The notes beneath the pieces are model-generated. The model had not been told where the DNA came from. It did not search any database and saw only the letters and a list, made by a program, of their open reading frames with translations. This document shows, piece by piece, positions 15,823 to 23,788 of a stretch of 64,000 nucleotides of DNA. The stretch is from an uncultured Clostridium sp. (GTDB lineage Bacteria > Bacillota > Clostridia > Lachnospirales > Lachnospiraceae), in assembly GCF_900547735.1 (NCBI RefSeq), contig NZ_URHZ01000010.1:1-64000 (forward strand), read 5' to 3'. Every line of letters starts with the position of its first letter. Position 1 is the stretch's first letter. The translations under genes and the position numbers were made by a program.

Positions 15823-16226
15823 GTGGTTAATCACATACATAAGACAGCTTACAAAAGATAACTTACAGAAGAAAAAAGCAAAAGATACCAAAGAACAGCA
15901 TCAGAAAGTACATAAGAACTACTCAGGTACAGAAGACAGAAAGCTACACCAAGCGTTCACAAAAGACAAAAAGTACAAAAGACATCCGTTACAAATGAGC
16001 AGTTTACGTACAAAAGAAGCGACAACAAAAGTCAATATTTACGAAAGTACAAAAGACAAACTTTTAAAAGTACAAAAGACAAATTTTCAAAATACGAAAG
16101 ATAAAGCACAAACCAAATACAGATGAAGAGCTGCTTCATTTTGTATGATATAGCAATCACTATATTGGAGCAAATGAAACCCAGCAAAGAACAGGTAATC
16201 CTGTTTTTTGCTGGGCTTTTTTTCGT
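15823..16226 (+). ncRNA. Repeat-rich leader or small RNA ahead of the dipeptide operon
   Basis: About 400 bases between a consensus promoter and a strong terminator. The middle (about 15850-16110) is purine-rich and contains at least eight copies of ACAAAAGACA or close variants, such as ACAGAAGACA and ACGAAAGATA, at irregular spacing. A reading frame of 119 codons from 15767 begins with a TTG upstream of the -35 and is K/T/Q-rich, so it is not supported as protein. An internal ATG at 15995 lacks a ribosome site. It could be a free-standing RNA or an attenuated leader of the peptidase operon. No T-box core (GGTGGNACCGCG) is present. Confidence 0.5.
16180..16223 (+). terminator. Intrinsic terminator upstream of the peptidase gene
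   Basis: A 16-bp stem (16180-16195 with 16200-16215, one G-T pair) with loop TAAT is followed by a run of T at 16217-16223. It lies only about 80 bases before the peptidase start, and the space between shows no clear promoter. Attenuation is therefore possible. Confidence 0.85.
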
Positions 16227-16300
16227 CCTGCCGGGAAGTTCCCGGGGGATGTCATCATGTGCCGGAGCAATTTTCAGACATGCTCTGGGGAGGAGGAAAC

Positions 16301-17635
16301 TTGGAATTTGAAGAATTGATCCGCGAGGATTCGGATGCGATGATCCGAGACCTGAAGAAGCTGATTGCCGTCAAAAGTGTGGGACAGAAGGGGGAGGGAG
16401 GATATCCTTTTGGAACCGGGGTTCACCGGTGTCTTAAAGAGTGTCTTTCCCTGGCGGAAAAGATGGGATTTCAGACCGCCAATATCGACAACATGCTAGG
16501 ATACTGTGAATACGGCGGCGGAGAAGAGATGACGGCCGTGCTGGGACATCTGGATGTGGTTCCGGAAGGGGAGGGCTGGACGCATCCTCCCTATGGAGGG
16601 GAGGAAGAAAACGGGCGCATTTACGGCCGCGGAGCCATTGACGACAAAGGCCCTTTGATAGCCGCCATGTACGCCCTGAAGGCGGTAAGAGAGTCGGGGA
16701 TCCCGCTTAAACGCCGGGTCCGGATTTTCTTTGGCCTCAATGAGGAGACCGGCAGCGCCGACATGAAGTATTATCTGTCCCACGGAGGCGAGGTTCCCGT
16801 CATGGGATTTACACCCGATGGGGAATTTCCCTTAATCAATGGGGAGAAGGGCATTGTCAACGCAGTCTATGAAAAGAAGATTCCACAGAAGGAGCCGGTA
16901 TCCGGTAAAGGAATACGAATCCTGGAAATCCATGGGGGCACGGCGGTCAACGTTGTACCGGCCCTGGCGTCCGCCGTCATAGAGGAAGACGGAGAGACAA
17001 AAACAGTGCGGGAGGAGGGGACGGGAGCCCACGCCAGCATACCGCATAAGGGCGTCAACGCCGTTGGTAAGCTCCTTGCAGGGCTGGACGGATTGGAATC
17101 AGGAGGAAAACTGCATGACACCATTCATTTTCTTGCTGAAAGATTCGGAACGGAATGGGACGGACAGAGCGCGGGAGTGAAATGCTCCGACGCGGTTTCC
17201 GGGGATCTGACCCTGAACCTGGGAACCATCGCCTATGACGGGGAGACGCTCCGCGTCGGGTTCAGTATGCGCTACCCCGTGACCCTGGACTTTGAAACCT
17301 GCGGGCGGAAGCTGGAAGAGCTGATGCACGGGGCGGGATTTGCGACAGCGGAACTGGTACATAAAAAAAGCCTCTATATGGAGGAGGACAGCCCTCTGGT
17401 GAAAATCCTTTCATCCGTCTATGAGGAAGTGACCGGTTTTTCCGGAAAACCCAAGTGCATCGGAGGAGGCACATACGCCAAGATGATGCCGAATATTCTG
17501 GCCTTTGGCCCCGTATTTCCCGGGGATCCGGTCTGTGAACACGAACCGGATGAGTACGTGGAGCGGGAAAAATTAATCCGCGCCTGTACGCTCATGGCAC
17601 ATGCAATCAGCCGGATGGCCGGTGAAGAAGATTAA
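16301..17635 (+). CDS. pepV: M20-family dipeptidase (PepV-like)
   Basis: 445-residue zinc dipeptidase. Metal-site residues are His83 and Asp85 (GHLDVVPEGEGW), Asp114-Asp115 (GAIDDKGPL) and catalytic Glu148-Glu149 (LNEETGS). A lid/dimerisation insert follows (about 180-330, containing GAHASIPHKGVN). The TTG at 16301 has AGGAGG five bases upstream, and the protein then begins as PepV enzymes do; an ATG at 16280 is the alternative. PepV cleaves dipeptides of broad specificity, including those with D-residues in some homologues. The neighbouring dipeptide epimerase suggests that the substrates are murein-derived Ala-Glu-type dipeptides. Confidence 0.88.
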   Translation: MEFEELIREDSDAMIRDLKKLIAVKSVGQKGEGGYPFGTGVHRCLKECLSLAEKMGFQTANIDNMLGYCEYGGGEEMTAVLGHLDVVPEGEGWTHPPYGGEEENGRIYGRGAIDDKGPLIAAMYALKAVRESGIPLKRRVRIFFGLNEETGSADMKYYLSHGGEVPVMGFTPDGEFPLINGEKGIVNAVYEKKIPQKEPVSGKGIRILEIHGGTAVNVVPALASAVIEEDGETKTVREEGTGAHASIPHKGVNAVGKLLAGLDGLESGGKLHDTIHFLAERFGTEWDGQSAGVKCSDAVSGDLTLNLGTIAYDGETLRVGFSMRYPVTLDFETCGRKLEELMHGAGFATAELVHKKSLYMEEDSPLVKILSSVYEEVTGFSGKPKCIGGGTYAKMMPNILAFGPVFPGDPVCEHEPDEYVEREKLIRACTLMAHAISRMAGEED

Positions 17636-17671
17636 CATGGCGACATAAAGAAAACAGAAAGCAGGGAGAAC

Positions 17672-18760
17672 ATGAAGATAACAGAGATAAGAACAGGCAC
17701 GCTGTCGGTGCCGCTCCATGTGCCGTTTAAAACGGCGCTGAGAACCGTGACCCATGTGGAGGACATCATCGTTGAGGTCCACACCGATACGGGAAATACC
17801 GGATATGGGGAGGCGCCGCCTACCGGGGTGATCACGGGAGACACCAGGGGGAGCATCCTGGGAGCAGTTAACGAGCATATGAGGCCTCTCCTGATCGGGC
17901 GCGAGGTAGATGATTTTGAGTCGCTGCTGAAGGACCTCAATGCCTGTATGGTAAAGAACAGCAGCGCCAAAGCCGCGCTTGATATGGCGCTCTACGATCT
18001 GTACGGCCAGCTCTACGGCATACCGGTGTACAAGCTGCTCGGCGGCTGCAGGGATACCATCCGAACCGATATCACAATCAGCGTGAATTCCCCGGAACAG
18101 ATGGCGGAGGACACAAAAACAGCGTTGAAACGCGGGTATGACTGCCTGAAGATTAAAGTCGGAAGCGATCCGTCCTTGGATGTGGAGAGGCTCCGCGCCG
18201 TGAGGGAGACGGCGGGGAAGGATATCTGTATCCGGATCGACGCCAACCAGGCGTGGACGCCCAGGGAAGCGGTAAAGCTTCTGAACCAGATGCAGGAATA
18301 CGGACTGGATATTGAGTTTGTCGAACAGCCGGTAAAGGCCGCCGACTTCGAGGGAATGAAATATGTAACGGAACATTCCTGTATACCGGTACTGGCCGAC
18401 GAGAGCGTATTTTCCCCTCAGGACGCCGTGAAAATCATGCAGATGCGGGCCGCCGATCTGGTCAATATCAAGCTGATGAAATGCGGGGGAATCTACAATG
18501 CGCTGAAGATAGCCTTGGCCGCCGAGATATACGGCGTCGAGTGTATGATTGGCTGCATGCTGGAGACAAAGGTCAGCGTCAATGCCGCAGTCCATCTGGC
18601 CTGTGCAAAGCAGGTAATCACGAAAGTCGATCTCGACGGTCCCGTACTCTGCAGTGAAGATCCCGTAATCGGGGGAGCCGTATTCAACGAGAAAGAGATA
18701 CGTGTAAGCGGCAGACCGGGAATGGGGATTGAAGGAATCAGGGGAGTTGTATATCATTAA
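17672..18760 (+). CDS. Dipeptide epimerase (L-Ala-D/L-Glu type, enolase superfamily)
   Basis: 362 residues. Muconate-lactonizing subgroup of the enolase superfamily. The catalytic pair is K-x-K (Lys160, Lys162 in LKIKVGSD). The magnesium ligands are Asp190 (RIDANQAW), Glu218 (FVEQPV) and Asp243 (LADES). The N-terminal capping domain covers about residues 1-120. These enzymes invert the second residue of dipeptides, best known for L-Ala-D-Glu released from peptidoglycan, so that ordinary peptidases can cleave them. The position between a dipeptidase and a transporter supports that role; the exact dipeptide is unknown. Confidence 0.88.
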   Translation: MKITEIRTGTLSVPLHVPFKTALRTVTHVEDIIVEVHTDTGNTGYGEAPPTGVITGDTRGSILGAVNEHMRPLLIGREVDDFESLLKDLNACMVKNSSAKAALDMALYDLYGQLYGIPVYKLLGGCRDTIRTDITISVNSPEQMAEDTKTALKRGYDCLKIKVGSDPSLDVERLRAVRETAGKDICIRIDANQAWTPREAVKLLNQMQEYGLDIEFVEQPVKAADFEGMKYVTEHSCIPVLADESVFSPQDAVKIMQMRAADLVNIKLMKCGGIYNALKIALAAEIYGVECMIGCMLETKVSVNAAVHLACAKQVITKVDLDGPVLCSEDPVIGGAVFNEKEIRVSGRPGMGIEGIRGVVYH

Positions 18761-18841
18761 AAATGCCGCCAATCAAGTGACAAAGCACAATAAAATGTAT
18801 TGAGACTGCTCAGAAAAAGAAAGGTCTTTAAGGAGGATACT

Positions 18842-20149
18842 ATGGAATCTACAATGATATTTGGAATTTCACCCATATTTGCATTGCTGCCGTTAATTAT
18901 TTACATCATACTGGCATTTAAGGATATCAACCCGGTGCTGAATGTGGTTATCTGCGTTGTGTTAAGCGCAATCATGACAAAACAGCCGTTTTCCGCCATG
19001 GGCGGCGTGCTGGCCGACTCCATCGGCTCATTCCTGGGCATGATTGGATTTATTATCATGCTCGGTTCGGCTCTGGGGGCCGTGTTAAAGGAAACCGGAG
19101 TTGCGGAATTCCTGATTATGGCCCTGATGAATAAAATCGGCATTGACAGCGAGAAGAAGGCAATCATTGCATCGATGATTACTTCTATCGTGGTTGTGGC
19201 GCTTCTCGGAACACTGGCCGGAGCCAATGCAATCATCGCGCCGCTGATTATTCCGCTGGTGGCGATAATCGGACTGACTCCTTCCACGATGGCGGCGGTA
19301 CTGATGGGAGCGGGAATCACGGGCCTTTTTATCGGACCGTACTCTCCCCAGGTGGTCACGATTATGTCCCTTACGGGCATGACATACGGAAATTATTTTA
19401 TCCAGGTCGGCCTTCCAGTGGCGGCGCTTTGCTGGATCACGACATTCGTTTGTTCCATCAGAATCCAGAATAAGACGAGAAATATGTATAAATATGAGGA
19501 CGTGGAAGAGGCAAAGACAGATTATTCTGCAAGTCCGCAGGCAAAACGCGCGACAGCCGTATTTTTTGCCTGTATGGTGCTTCTGATTGGTTACGGAATC
19601 TACCTTCAGTCGGGATCCTCCTACGCGATCCTGGTCATCTCCGTGACGGCGATTATCACCGGTCTTGCAGGCGGAATCCATCCCGACAAGCTGTTCGACG
19701 TCATGATTGAGGGCGCCAGCAGGATGATGTGGCTCTTTATCATGTTCGTATTATTTACTCCGTTTATCGGCTTTGTTTCCGAGGCGGGAGCATTCGATGC
19801 GCTTGTAAAACTGATCGAGCCGCTGCTCCGTTCCAACAGTAAAATCATTGTTTCCTTAATCACCGCGCTGACGGGAATCTTCGGCGTGGGCGGCGCCGCT
19901 GCGGCACAGTCGGTTGTTATGGACAGCATGTTTAAAGAACTTGTAAATAATATCGGAATGTCCACGGGACTCTGGGCAACCGTACTGCTGGTAGGCTCCC
20001 AGATTACATCCTTTGCCTATCCCGAGGCGGACATGCTCGGACAGATGGGACTGGCCCGCTCCAAAGATCTGAAGAATATGGTGAAATTCGGCGTCACGAT
20101 CACCATCGTTACGATTATCTATGTAGGCGTACGCGCAATTTTCGGATAG
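18842..20149 (+). CDS. NhaC/ion-transporter-superfamily permease
   Basis: 435 residues with about 11 hydrophobic segments. The start at 18842 is set by TAAGGAGGATACT directly before the ATG; an earlier in-frame ATG at 18800 has no ribosome site. Repeated motifs such as ALLGTLAGANAIIAPLIIPL and GVGGAAAAQSVVMDSMF, one in each half, fit the two-fold architecture of the ion-transporter superfamily (NhaC/GntP/YfcC-like). Between the epimerase and hydrolase genes it most likely imports the dipeptide or amino acid, sodium- or proton-driven, rather than acting as a pH antiporter (inference). Confidence 0.75.
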   Translation: MESTMIFGISPIFALLPLIIYIILAFKDINPVLNVVICVVLSAIMTKQPFSAMGGVLADSIGSFLGMIGFIIMLGSALGAVLKETGVAEFLIMALMNKIGIDSEKKAIIASMITSIVVVALLGTLAGANAIIAPLIIPLVAIIGLTPSTMAAVLMGAGITGLFIGPYSPQVVTIMSLTGMTYGNYFIQVGLPVAALCWITTFVCSIRIQNKTRNMYKYEDVEEAKTDYSASPQAKRATAVFFACMVLLIGYGIYLQSGSSYAILVISVTAIITGLAGGIHPDKLFDVMIEGASRMMWLFIMFVLFTPFIGFVSEAGAFDALVKLIEPLLRSNSKIIVSLITALTGIFGVGGAAAAQSVVMDSMFKELVNNIGMSTGLWATVLLVGSQITSFAYPEADMLGQMGLARSKDLKNMVKFGVTITIVTIIYVGVRAIFG

Positions 20150-20161
20150 GGGAGAAGAAGG

Positions 20162-20947
20162 ATGGCATACAGGGAGAACCTTTTAAGAAAGATAAACGAA
20201 TATACCGCATCACAGAGCGGAACGATTTCCGTCTCATTTTATGACCTGAAAGAACAGGACGGATTTTCGATAGACGGCGGCCGGCGCGTACCCTCCGCCA
20301 GCACGATCAAGCTGGTTATCATGGCGGAGCTGATGCGACGCGTCCGCAGGGGAGAACTGTCGCTGGACGACAAAATTACCGTTACCGAGGAGATGAAGAC
20401 GGGCGGCGACGGAATACTTAAGGAACTGGCTCCGGGCCACCGTTTTACGATAAAAGAGATTATGACGCTGATGATTATTATCAGTGACAATGAGGCCACC
20501 AATATTCTGATAGAAATGCTGGGAATGGACGGCATTAATAAGATGGCGGGGGAACTGGAACTGAAAGAGGCGTCGCTGGGGCGGAAGATGATGGATTCCG
20601 AGGCCAAAAAGCGGGGGCATGATAATTACATTTGCGCCGACGACATTGCCCTGATTCTCAGGAAAATCTATACGGGAAACTGCGTGGACGGCGAGGCCAG
20701 CGCCGTTATGCTCGATATTCTGAAAAGGCAGCAGCAGTCCGGCCGCCTCCAGCTCTATCTGCCCGAGGAGGTGGAGGTGGCGCACAAGTGCGGAGATCTG
20801 GATTTCCTGGAAAATGACGGCGGGATCATCCTGCTGCCGGATCATCCCTATATTCTTGTGGTCCTTACCGGCGGGATGCCGACAAATAAGGACGGCAGAG
20901 AAGCAATCGGCAGAATATCCAGGATCGTATACGAGGAACTTTCATAG
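20162..20947 (+). CDS. Cytoplasmic beta-lactamase-fold serine hydrolase
   Basis: 261 residues, class A beta-lactamase-like (PF13354 type). The nucleophile motif SxxK is Ser47-Thr-Ile-Lys50, SDN is at 108-110, and the third motif reads Lys209-Cys-Gly211 in place of KTG. The acylation-water glutamate of the omega loop is not evident. No signal peptide is visible (MAYRENLLRKINEY), so unlike resistance enzymes it appears to act in the cytoplasm. It is the last gene of the dipeptide operon, 12 bases after the transporter. A peptidase or amidase acting on imported D-amino-acid-containing peptides is the favoured idea; antibiotic resistance is unlikely. Confidence 0.8.
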   Translation: MAYRENLLRKINEYTASQSGTISVSFYDLKEQDGFSIDGGRRVPSASTIKLVIMAELMRRVRRGELSLDDKITVTEEMKTGGDGILKELAPGHRFTIKEIMTLMIIISDNEATNILIEMLGMDGINKMAGELELKEASLGRKMMDSEAKKRGHDNYICADDIALILRKIYTGNCVDGEASAVMLDILKRQQQSGRLQLYLPEEVEVAHKCGDLDFLENDGGIILLPDHPYILVVLTGGMPTNKDGREAIGRISRIVYEELS

Positions 20948-20985
20948 GCCGCGCGGCCTGTGTGGAAAGTTAGGAATATTTATGG

Positions 20986-21025
20986 ATGCAGCCGCAAATG
21001 AAGTTTATTTGCGGCTGCATTTCTT
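20986..21025 (+). terminator. Intrinsic terminator of the dipeptide operon
   Basis: 14-bp perfect stem (20986-20999 with 21007-21020) and a 7-base loop, followed by TTCTT. It directly precedes the next promoter. Confidence 0.8.
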
Positions 21026-21053
21026 GACAGGAAAATGATACCTGCCGTATAAT
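21024..21053 (+). promoter_or_regulatory. Promoter of the DUF3870-ThrE operon
   Basis: TTGACA at 21024-21029 and TATAAT at 21048-21053 with an 18-base spacer, immediately after the previous terminator. The leader that follows contains the inverted-repeat element copy B. Confidence 0.75.
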
Positions 21054-21057
21054 AAAT

Positions 21058-21177
21058 AACAGTTCAGCTATGATGCAATCCGCGAGGCGTTTTAGCAGCG
21101 TTCTGTGAAAATCACGAGTTATGCGGAGCGATACGACGCATACTTTAAACTGCTGTTCGCGGACAGTATACAGTTTA
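21058..21177. repeat. Inverted-repeat intergenic element, copy B
   Basis: Opposite orientation to copies A and D. Shared blocks are GTTCAGC, TGATGCA, TCCGCGAGG, GTTTT and GTGAAAATC followed by CGAGTTA. The hairpin is imperfect here (GCGTTTTAGCAGCGTTCTGTGA), so this copy is decayed. It occupies the 5' leader of the DUF3870 gene and explains the spurious upstream coding extension from 21121. Element ends are approximate. Confidence 0.6.
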
Positions 21178-21192
21178 ATGGGGGTAGGGGAG

Positions 21193-21513
21193 ATGAATCA
21201 GGAGGAGACGGTGTACATCATCGGTGAGTCCAGGACGAACCTGGATAATGCGATTACAAAGGTCTATGGGACATTCTACATTGCCTTTGAAATCATACCG
21301 GAGACAGAGGAGATTGTGGACGTGGACTGTTCACGGACTCTGGAGCTGACAAAGGATTTCATACGGAGGCTGTTTCTGGGGAAAAGAATAGAACTCGATT
21401 CGGAGAAAATTGAGGCGGAGGTCAAAAGACGGTATTTTGGTTCCTCGACAAAGGCGATCATCGTCGCATACCGTGATGCACTGAAACGTTTTCAGAAGAT
21501 TAAGGAATCATAA
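21193..21513 (+). CDS. DUF3870 protein
   Basis: About 106 residues. The block YIIGESRTNLDNAITKVYG followed by FYIAFEI, and RRYFGSSTKAIIVAYRDAL near the C-terminus, are characteristic of DUF3870, a small clostridial family with no known biochemical role. The start is uncertain: ATG at 21193 sits close to GGGGAG, while GTG at 21211 has AGGAGG five bases upstream and would begin at VYIIGES. Sequence upstream of 21193 is repeat element. It lies 1 base from the ThrE-type gene, so the operon context suggests a link with amino-acid export. Confidence 0.8.
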   Translation: MNQEETVYIIGESRTNLDNAITKVYGTFYIAFEIIPETEEIVDVDCSRTLELTKDFIRRLFLGKRIELDSEKIEAEVKRRYFGSSTKAIIVAYRDALKRFQKIKES

Positions 21514-21514
21514 T

Positions 21515-22273
21515 ATGACGAATGAACAGATACTGACCTGCGCGATCAATATAGGGGAACAGCTTCTGGTGAACGGTGCGGAGATCAGCCGTGTGGAGGA
21601 TACCATCAGCCGCATCTGCAGGGCATACGGGGTGCGCCAGAGCCATATTTTTTCCATTGCCTCCTGTATCATAGTTTCTCTGGAAACGGCGGACGGCGAA
21701 TGGATTACCCAGACGAGAAGGATCCTGAATTACGGGACCAATATGTATAAACTGGACAGGCTGAACAACCTGTCCCGGAAAATCTGTGCCGGACGTCCGG
21801 CCTGGGACATGGTGGAAGAGGAGTTTGAGGCAATTGTGCAGAGCAGGGAGTATTCCCCTGCGGTACAGGTCGCGGTCTGCGCGATGGTGGCCGCCGCTTT
21901 CACCGTTTTTTTCGGGGGAACCTTAAGAGACGGGCTCGCCGCCGCCTTTGTCGGAGTGCTCTTAAAAATGACACTGTTCGGCCTGCAGGCCATGAAAATG
22001 AAACAGATATTTTCCAACATGATCTGTTCCATCCTATCGGGTCTCGGCTGTATCTTTGTATGCTTTGTGGGCCTTGGGCGGAACCTGGATGCAATCATGA
22101 TAGGAAATATCATGCTGCTGATTCCGGGAGTCCTTTTGACAAACTCATTCCGCGACTTCATCAGCGGTGATATGATCAGCGGCCTTCTTCACTTTTCAGA
22201 GGCGATCATCACGGCAATCTGTGTGGCGGGCGGATTTATCATTGCGATTATCCTGACGGGAGGCAGCTTATGA
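21515..22273 (+). CDS. ThrE-type threonine/serine exporter, large subunit
   Basis: 252 residues. The cytoplasmic N-terminal DUF1212 (ThrE) domain, with LLVNGAEISRVEDTISRI at about residues 17-34, is followed by five hydrophobic segments (about 115-250). In actinobacterial ThrE both halves are one chain; here, as in many Firmicutes and in E. coli YjjP/YjjB, the exporter is split. The ATG overlaps the end of the preceding unit within two bases and its own end overlaps the next gene by 4 bases, so the subunits are probably made together. Confidence 0.88.
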   Translation: MTNEQILTCAINIGEQLLVNGAEISRVEDTISRICRAYGVRQSHIFSIASCIIVSLETADGEWITQTRRILNYGTNMYKLDRLNNLSRKICAGRPAWDMVEEEFEAIVQSREYSPAVQVAVCAMVAAAFTVFFGGTLRDGLAAAFVGVLLKMTLFGLQAMKMKQIFSNMICSILSGLGCIFVCFVGLGRNLDAIMIGNIMLLIPGVLLTNSFRDFISGDMISGLLHFSEAIITAICVAGGFIIAIILTGGSL

Positions 22274-22728
22274 GAGAGGCATGTTTTTCAATCGCCGCAT
22301 CCTTCTTCGGATCGCTGGGCTTTGCCATTCTTTACAACACCAGGGGCAGGAGAATTCTGATTTCCTCCCTCGGAGGAGCCGCTTTCTGGGGACTCTACCT
22401 GGTCTTTTTTCACTATGTGCAGAATGACTACCTTGGCTTCTTTACCTCGGCCATCCTGATCACAATCTACGCCGAGATATGGGCCAGAATATTAAAAACA
22501 CCGGCGACCACGGTCCTGATGCCGACGGTCATTCCCTTCATCCCGGGAGGCGCTCTCTACTACGCCGTAAGCGCGGCCCTGAAGATGGACATGCCCGTCT
22601 TTGCCGAAAAAGCCCGCTCCGCCCTCGGCCTGGCGGTAGCCCTGGCAGCCGGAATCATGGTCGTGACATCACTTCGCGGACCGGTGGATATGCTGTTAAA
22701 AATGATAAACAGAAAAAAACGGAGATAA
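22270..22728 (+). CDS. ThrE-type threonine/serine exporter, small subunit
   Basis: 152 residues, nearly all membrane (segments at about 5-22, 30-47, 55-72, 77-95 and 120-140). It corresponds to the C-terminal ThrE half (DUF3815 / YjjB-like) with the family block PTVIPFIPGGALYYA. It is coupled to the preceding subunit by an ATGA overlap. It should form the exporter of small hydroxy or dipeptide amino acids together with that subunit. Confidence 0.88.
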   Translation: MREACFSIAASFFGSLGFAILYNTRGRRILISSLGGAAFWGLYLVFFHYVQNDYLGFFTSAILITIYAEIWARILKTPATTVLMPTVIPFIPGGALYYAVSAALKMDMPVFAEKARSALGLAVALAAGIMVVTSLRGPVDMLLKMINRKKRR

Positions 22729-22734
22729 ACAAAC

Positions 22735-22771
22735 AGGGAGCTGTCACAGAATCGTGATACGCTCCCTTTAC
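22735..22771. terminator. Terminator between convergent ThrE and metallohydrolase genes
   Basis: AGGGAGC (22735-22741) pairs with GCTCCCT (22761-22767), extended by TGTCAC/GTGATA, and TTTA follows on the plus strand. It serves the exporter operon and possibly the opposing gene. Confidence 0.65.
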
Positions 22772-22791
22772 CTTCCGTCAGGCACACTCCG

Positions 22792-23787
22792 TCAGGCGCC
22801 CGCCCGGTACCTCCAGACACCGTCCTCATAATAACGGCTGATCTTTCCAAGTTTCTCCAGATGATCCACGTGAGCCATGCATTCCCCTACTGCAAACCAC
22901 TTCTGGGCCGCGGGAAATTCCTCCCAGTTGTTTGCCCGGATCTTCCAGCGCATCTTTCCGGTCAGCTCATAAATTGTCATATCCGGTTTTTCCTTCAGAA
23001 GTTTTATGACCTCCTCCAGACGTTTTTCATGGTGAAGCAGAAGCTGTTCAATCCTCTCCTCATAATTTCCCGTCTTCCTGTGACCCGGGAGTGCAAGCTG
23101 CACCGGATACCTCTTTGCTTTTTCCAGGCTGTCCAGGTAATTACCCAGAGAGTCCTCCACACCCAGCCAGGATGTAATGTTTGGAGAAATGTCAAACAGG
23201 ATATGATCTCCTGTAAACATAAACTGCTGCTCCTCTTCCCAGAACATTGCGTTGCCGGGCGTATGTCCGGGCACGGAAATCATAGTCAGGCTGTATGGAC
23301 CGGCCTGAATCTTATCGCCTTCACGCAGCGGGCAAAAGCGTCCGTCCAGTGCATCCAGCTTATAGCGGGACGCCGGATTAACCGCCTCTGTTTCATTTAA
23401 CAGCTCCTCGGGAAAACCGGCCTCCAAAAACTGGCGGTGGCGGAGCAGACTTCGCTGCGGAAGAAATCCCTCCTGTAATACCTTGAAATCCGTCTCACTG
23501 ATATAAATCCGGCCGTCCGGGGCCGCCGCCTCCCTGGCAAGTCCGGTGTGATCCGAGTGGAGATGCGTGAGAAGCACATCGATCCGGCTTGTACTGCTGC
23601 CGGCTTCTTCAATGCCTGCCATCAGCGCCTCCCGGCATTCCGGACGGCGGAATCCCGTATCAATCAGAAGATCCCGCTCCCCGCCCCGGATCAGGTAGCT
23701 GTTCAGCTCCCTTAAAGGATTCTGAGGCAGCGTGACGCCCAGCCTGTATATATTTTCTTTTATCTGTTCTACCGCATGCTCTCCCAT
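22792..23787 (-). CDS. MBL-fold metallo-hydrolase
   Basis: 331 residues. The metallo-beta-lactamase signature THLHSDH (HxHxDH) is at about residues 86-92, GHTPGNAMF at about 180 and TGDHILFD at about 202. A C-terminal winged-helix-like region follows (about 250-325), as in glyoxalase II/BLACT-type hydrolases. The ATG at 23787 has GAGGAGG in the last codons of the MATE gene; a 36-residue extension upstream would overlap that gene and is rejected. A thioester or detoxification hydrolase is likely. It is the third gene of a MarR-controlled operon. Confidence 0.85.
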   Translation of the reverse strand: MGEHAVEQIKENIYRLGVTLPQNPLRELNSYLIRGGERDLLIDTGFRRPECREALMAGIEEAGSSTSRIDVLLTHLHSDHTGLAREAAAPDGRIYISETDFKVLQEGFLPQRSLLRHRQFLEAGFPEELLNETEAVNPASRYKLDALDGRFCPLREGDKIQAGPYSLTMISVPGHTPGNAMFWEEEQQFMFTGDHILFDISPNITSWLGVEDSLGNYLDSLEKAKRYPVQLALPGHRKTGNYEERIEQLLLHHEKRLEEVIKLLKEKPDMTIYELTGKMRWKIRANNWEEFPAAQKWFAVGECMAHVDHLEKLGKISRYYEDGVWRYRAGA

Positions 23788-23788
23788 A

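Noticed and set aside
15767..16126. 119-residue K/T/Q-rich reading frame
   Set aside because: Its TTG start is upstream of the promoter -35, there is no ribosome site, and the composition follows from the ACAAAAGACA repeats.
15823..16226. T-box or known riboswitch in the leader
   Set aside because: No T-box sequence (GGTGGNACCGCG) and no recognisable aptamer core; only repeated short boxes.
16123..16311. 62-residue frame over the terminator at 16180-16223
   Set aside because: It reads through a strong terminator hairpin and overlaps the peptidase ribosome site.
20162..20947. Antibiotic-resistance beta-lactamase
   Set aside because: No signal peptide, KTG replaced by KCG, no clear omega-loop glutamate, and a peptide-catabolism context.
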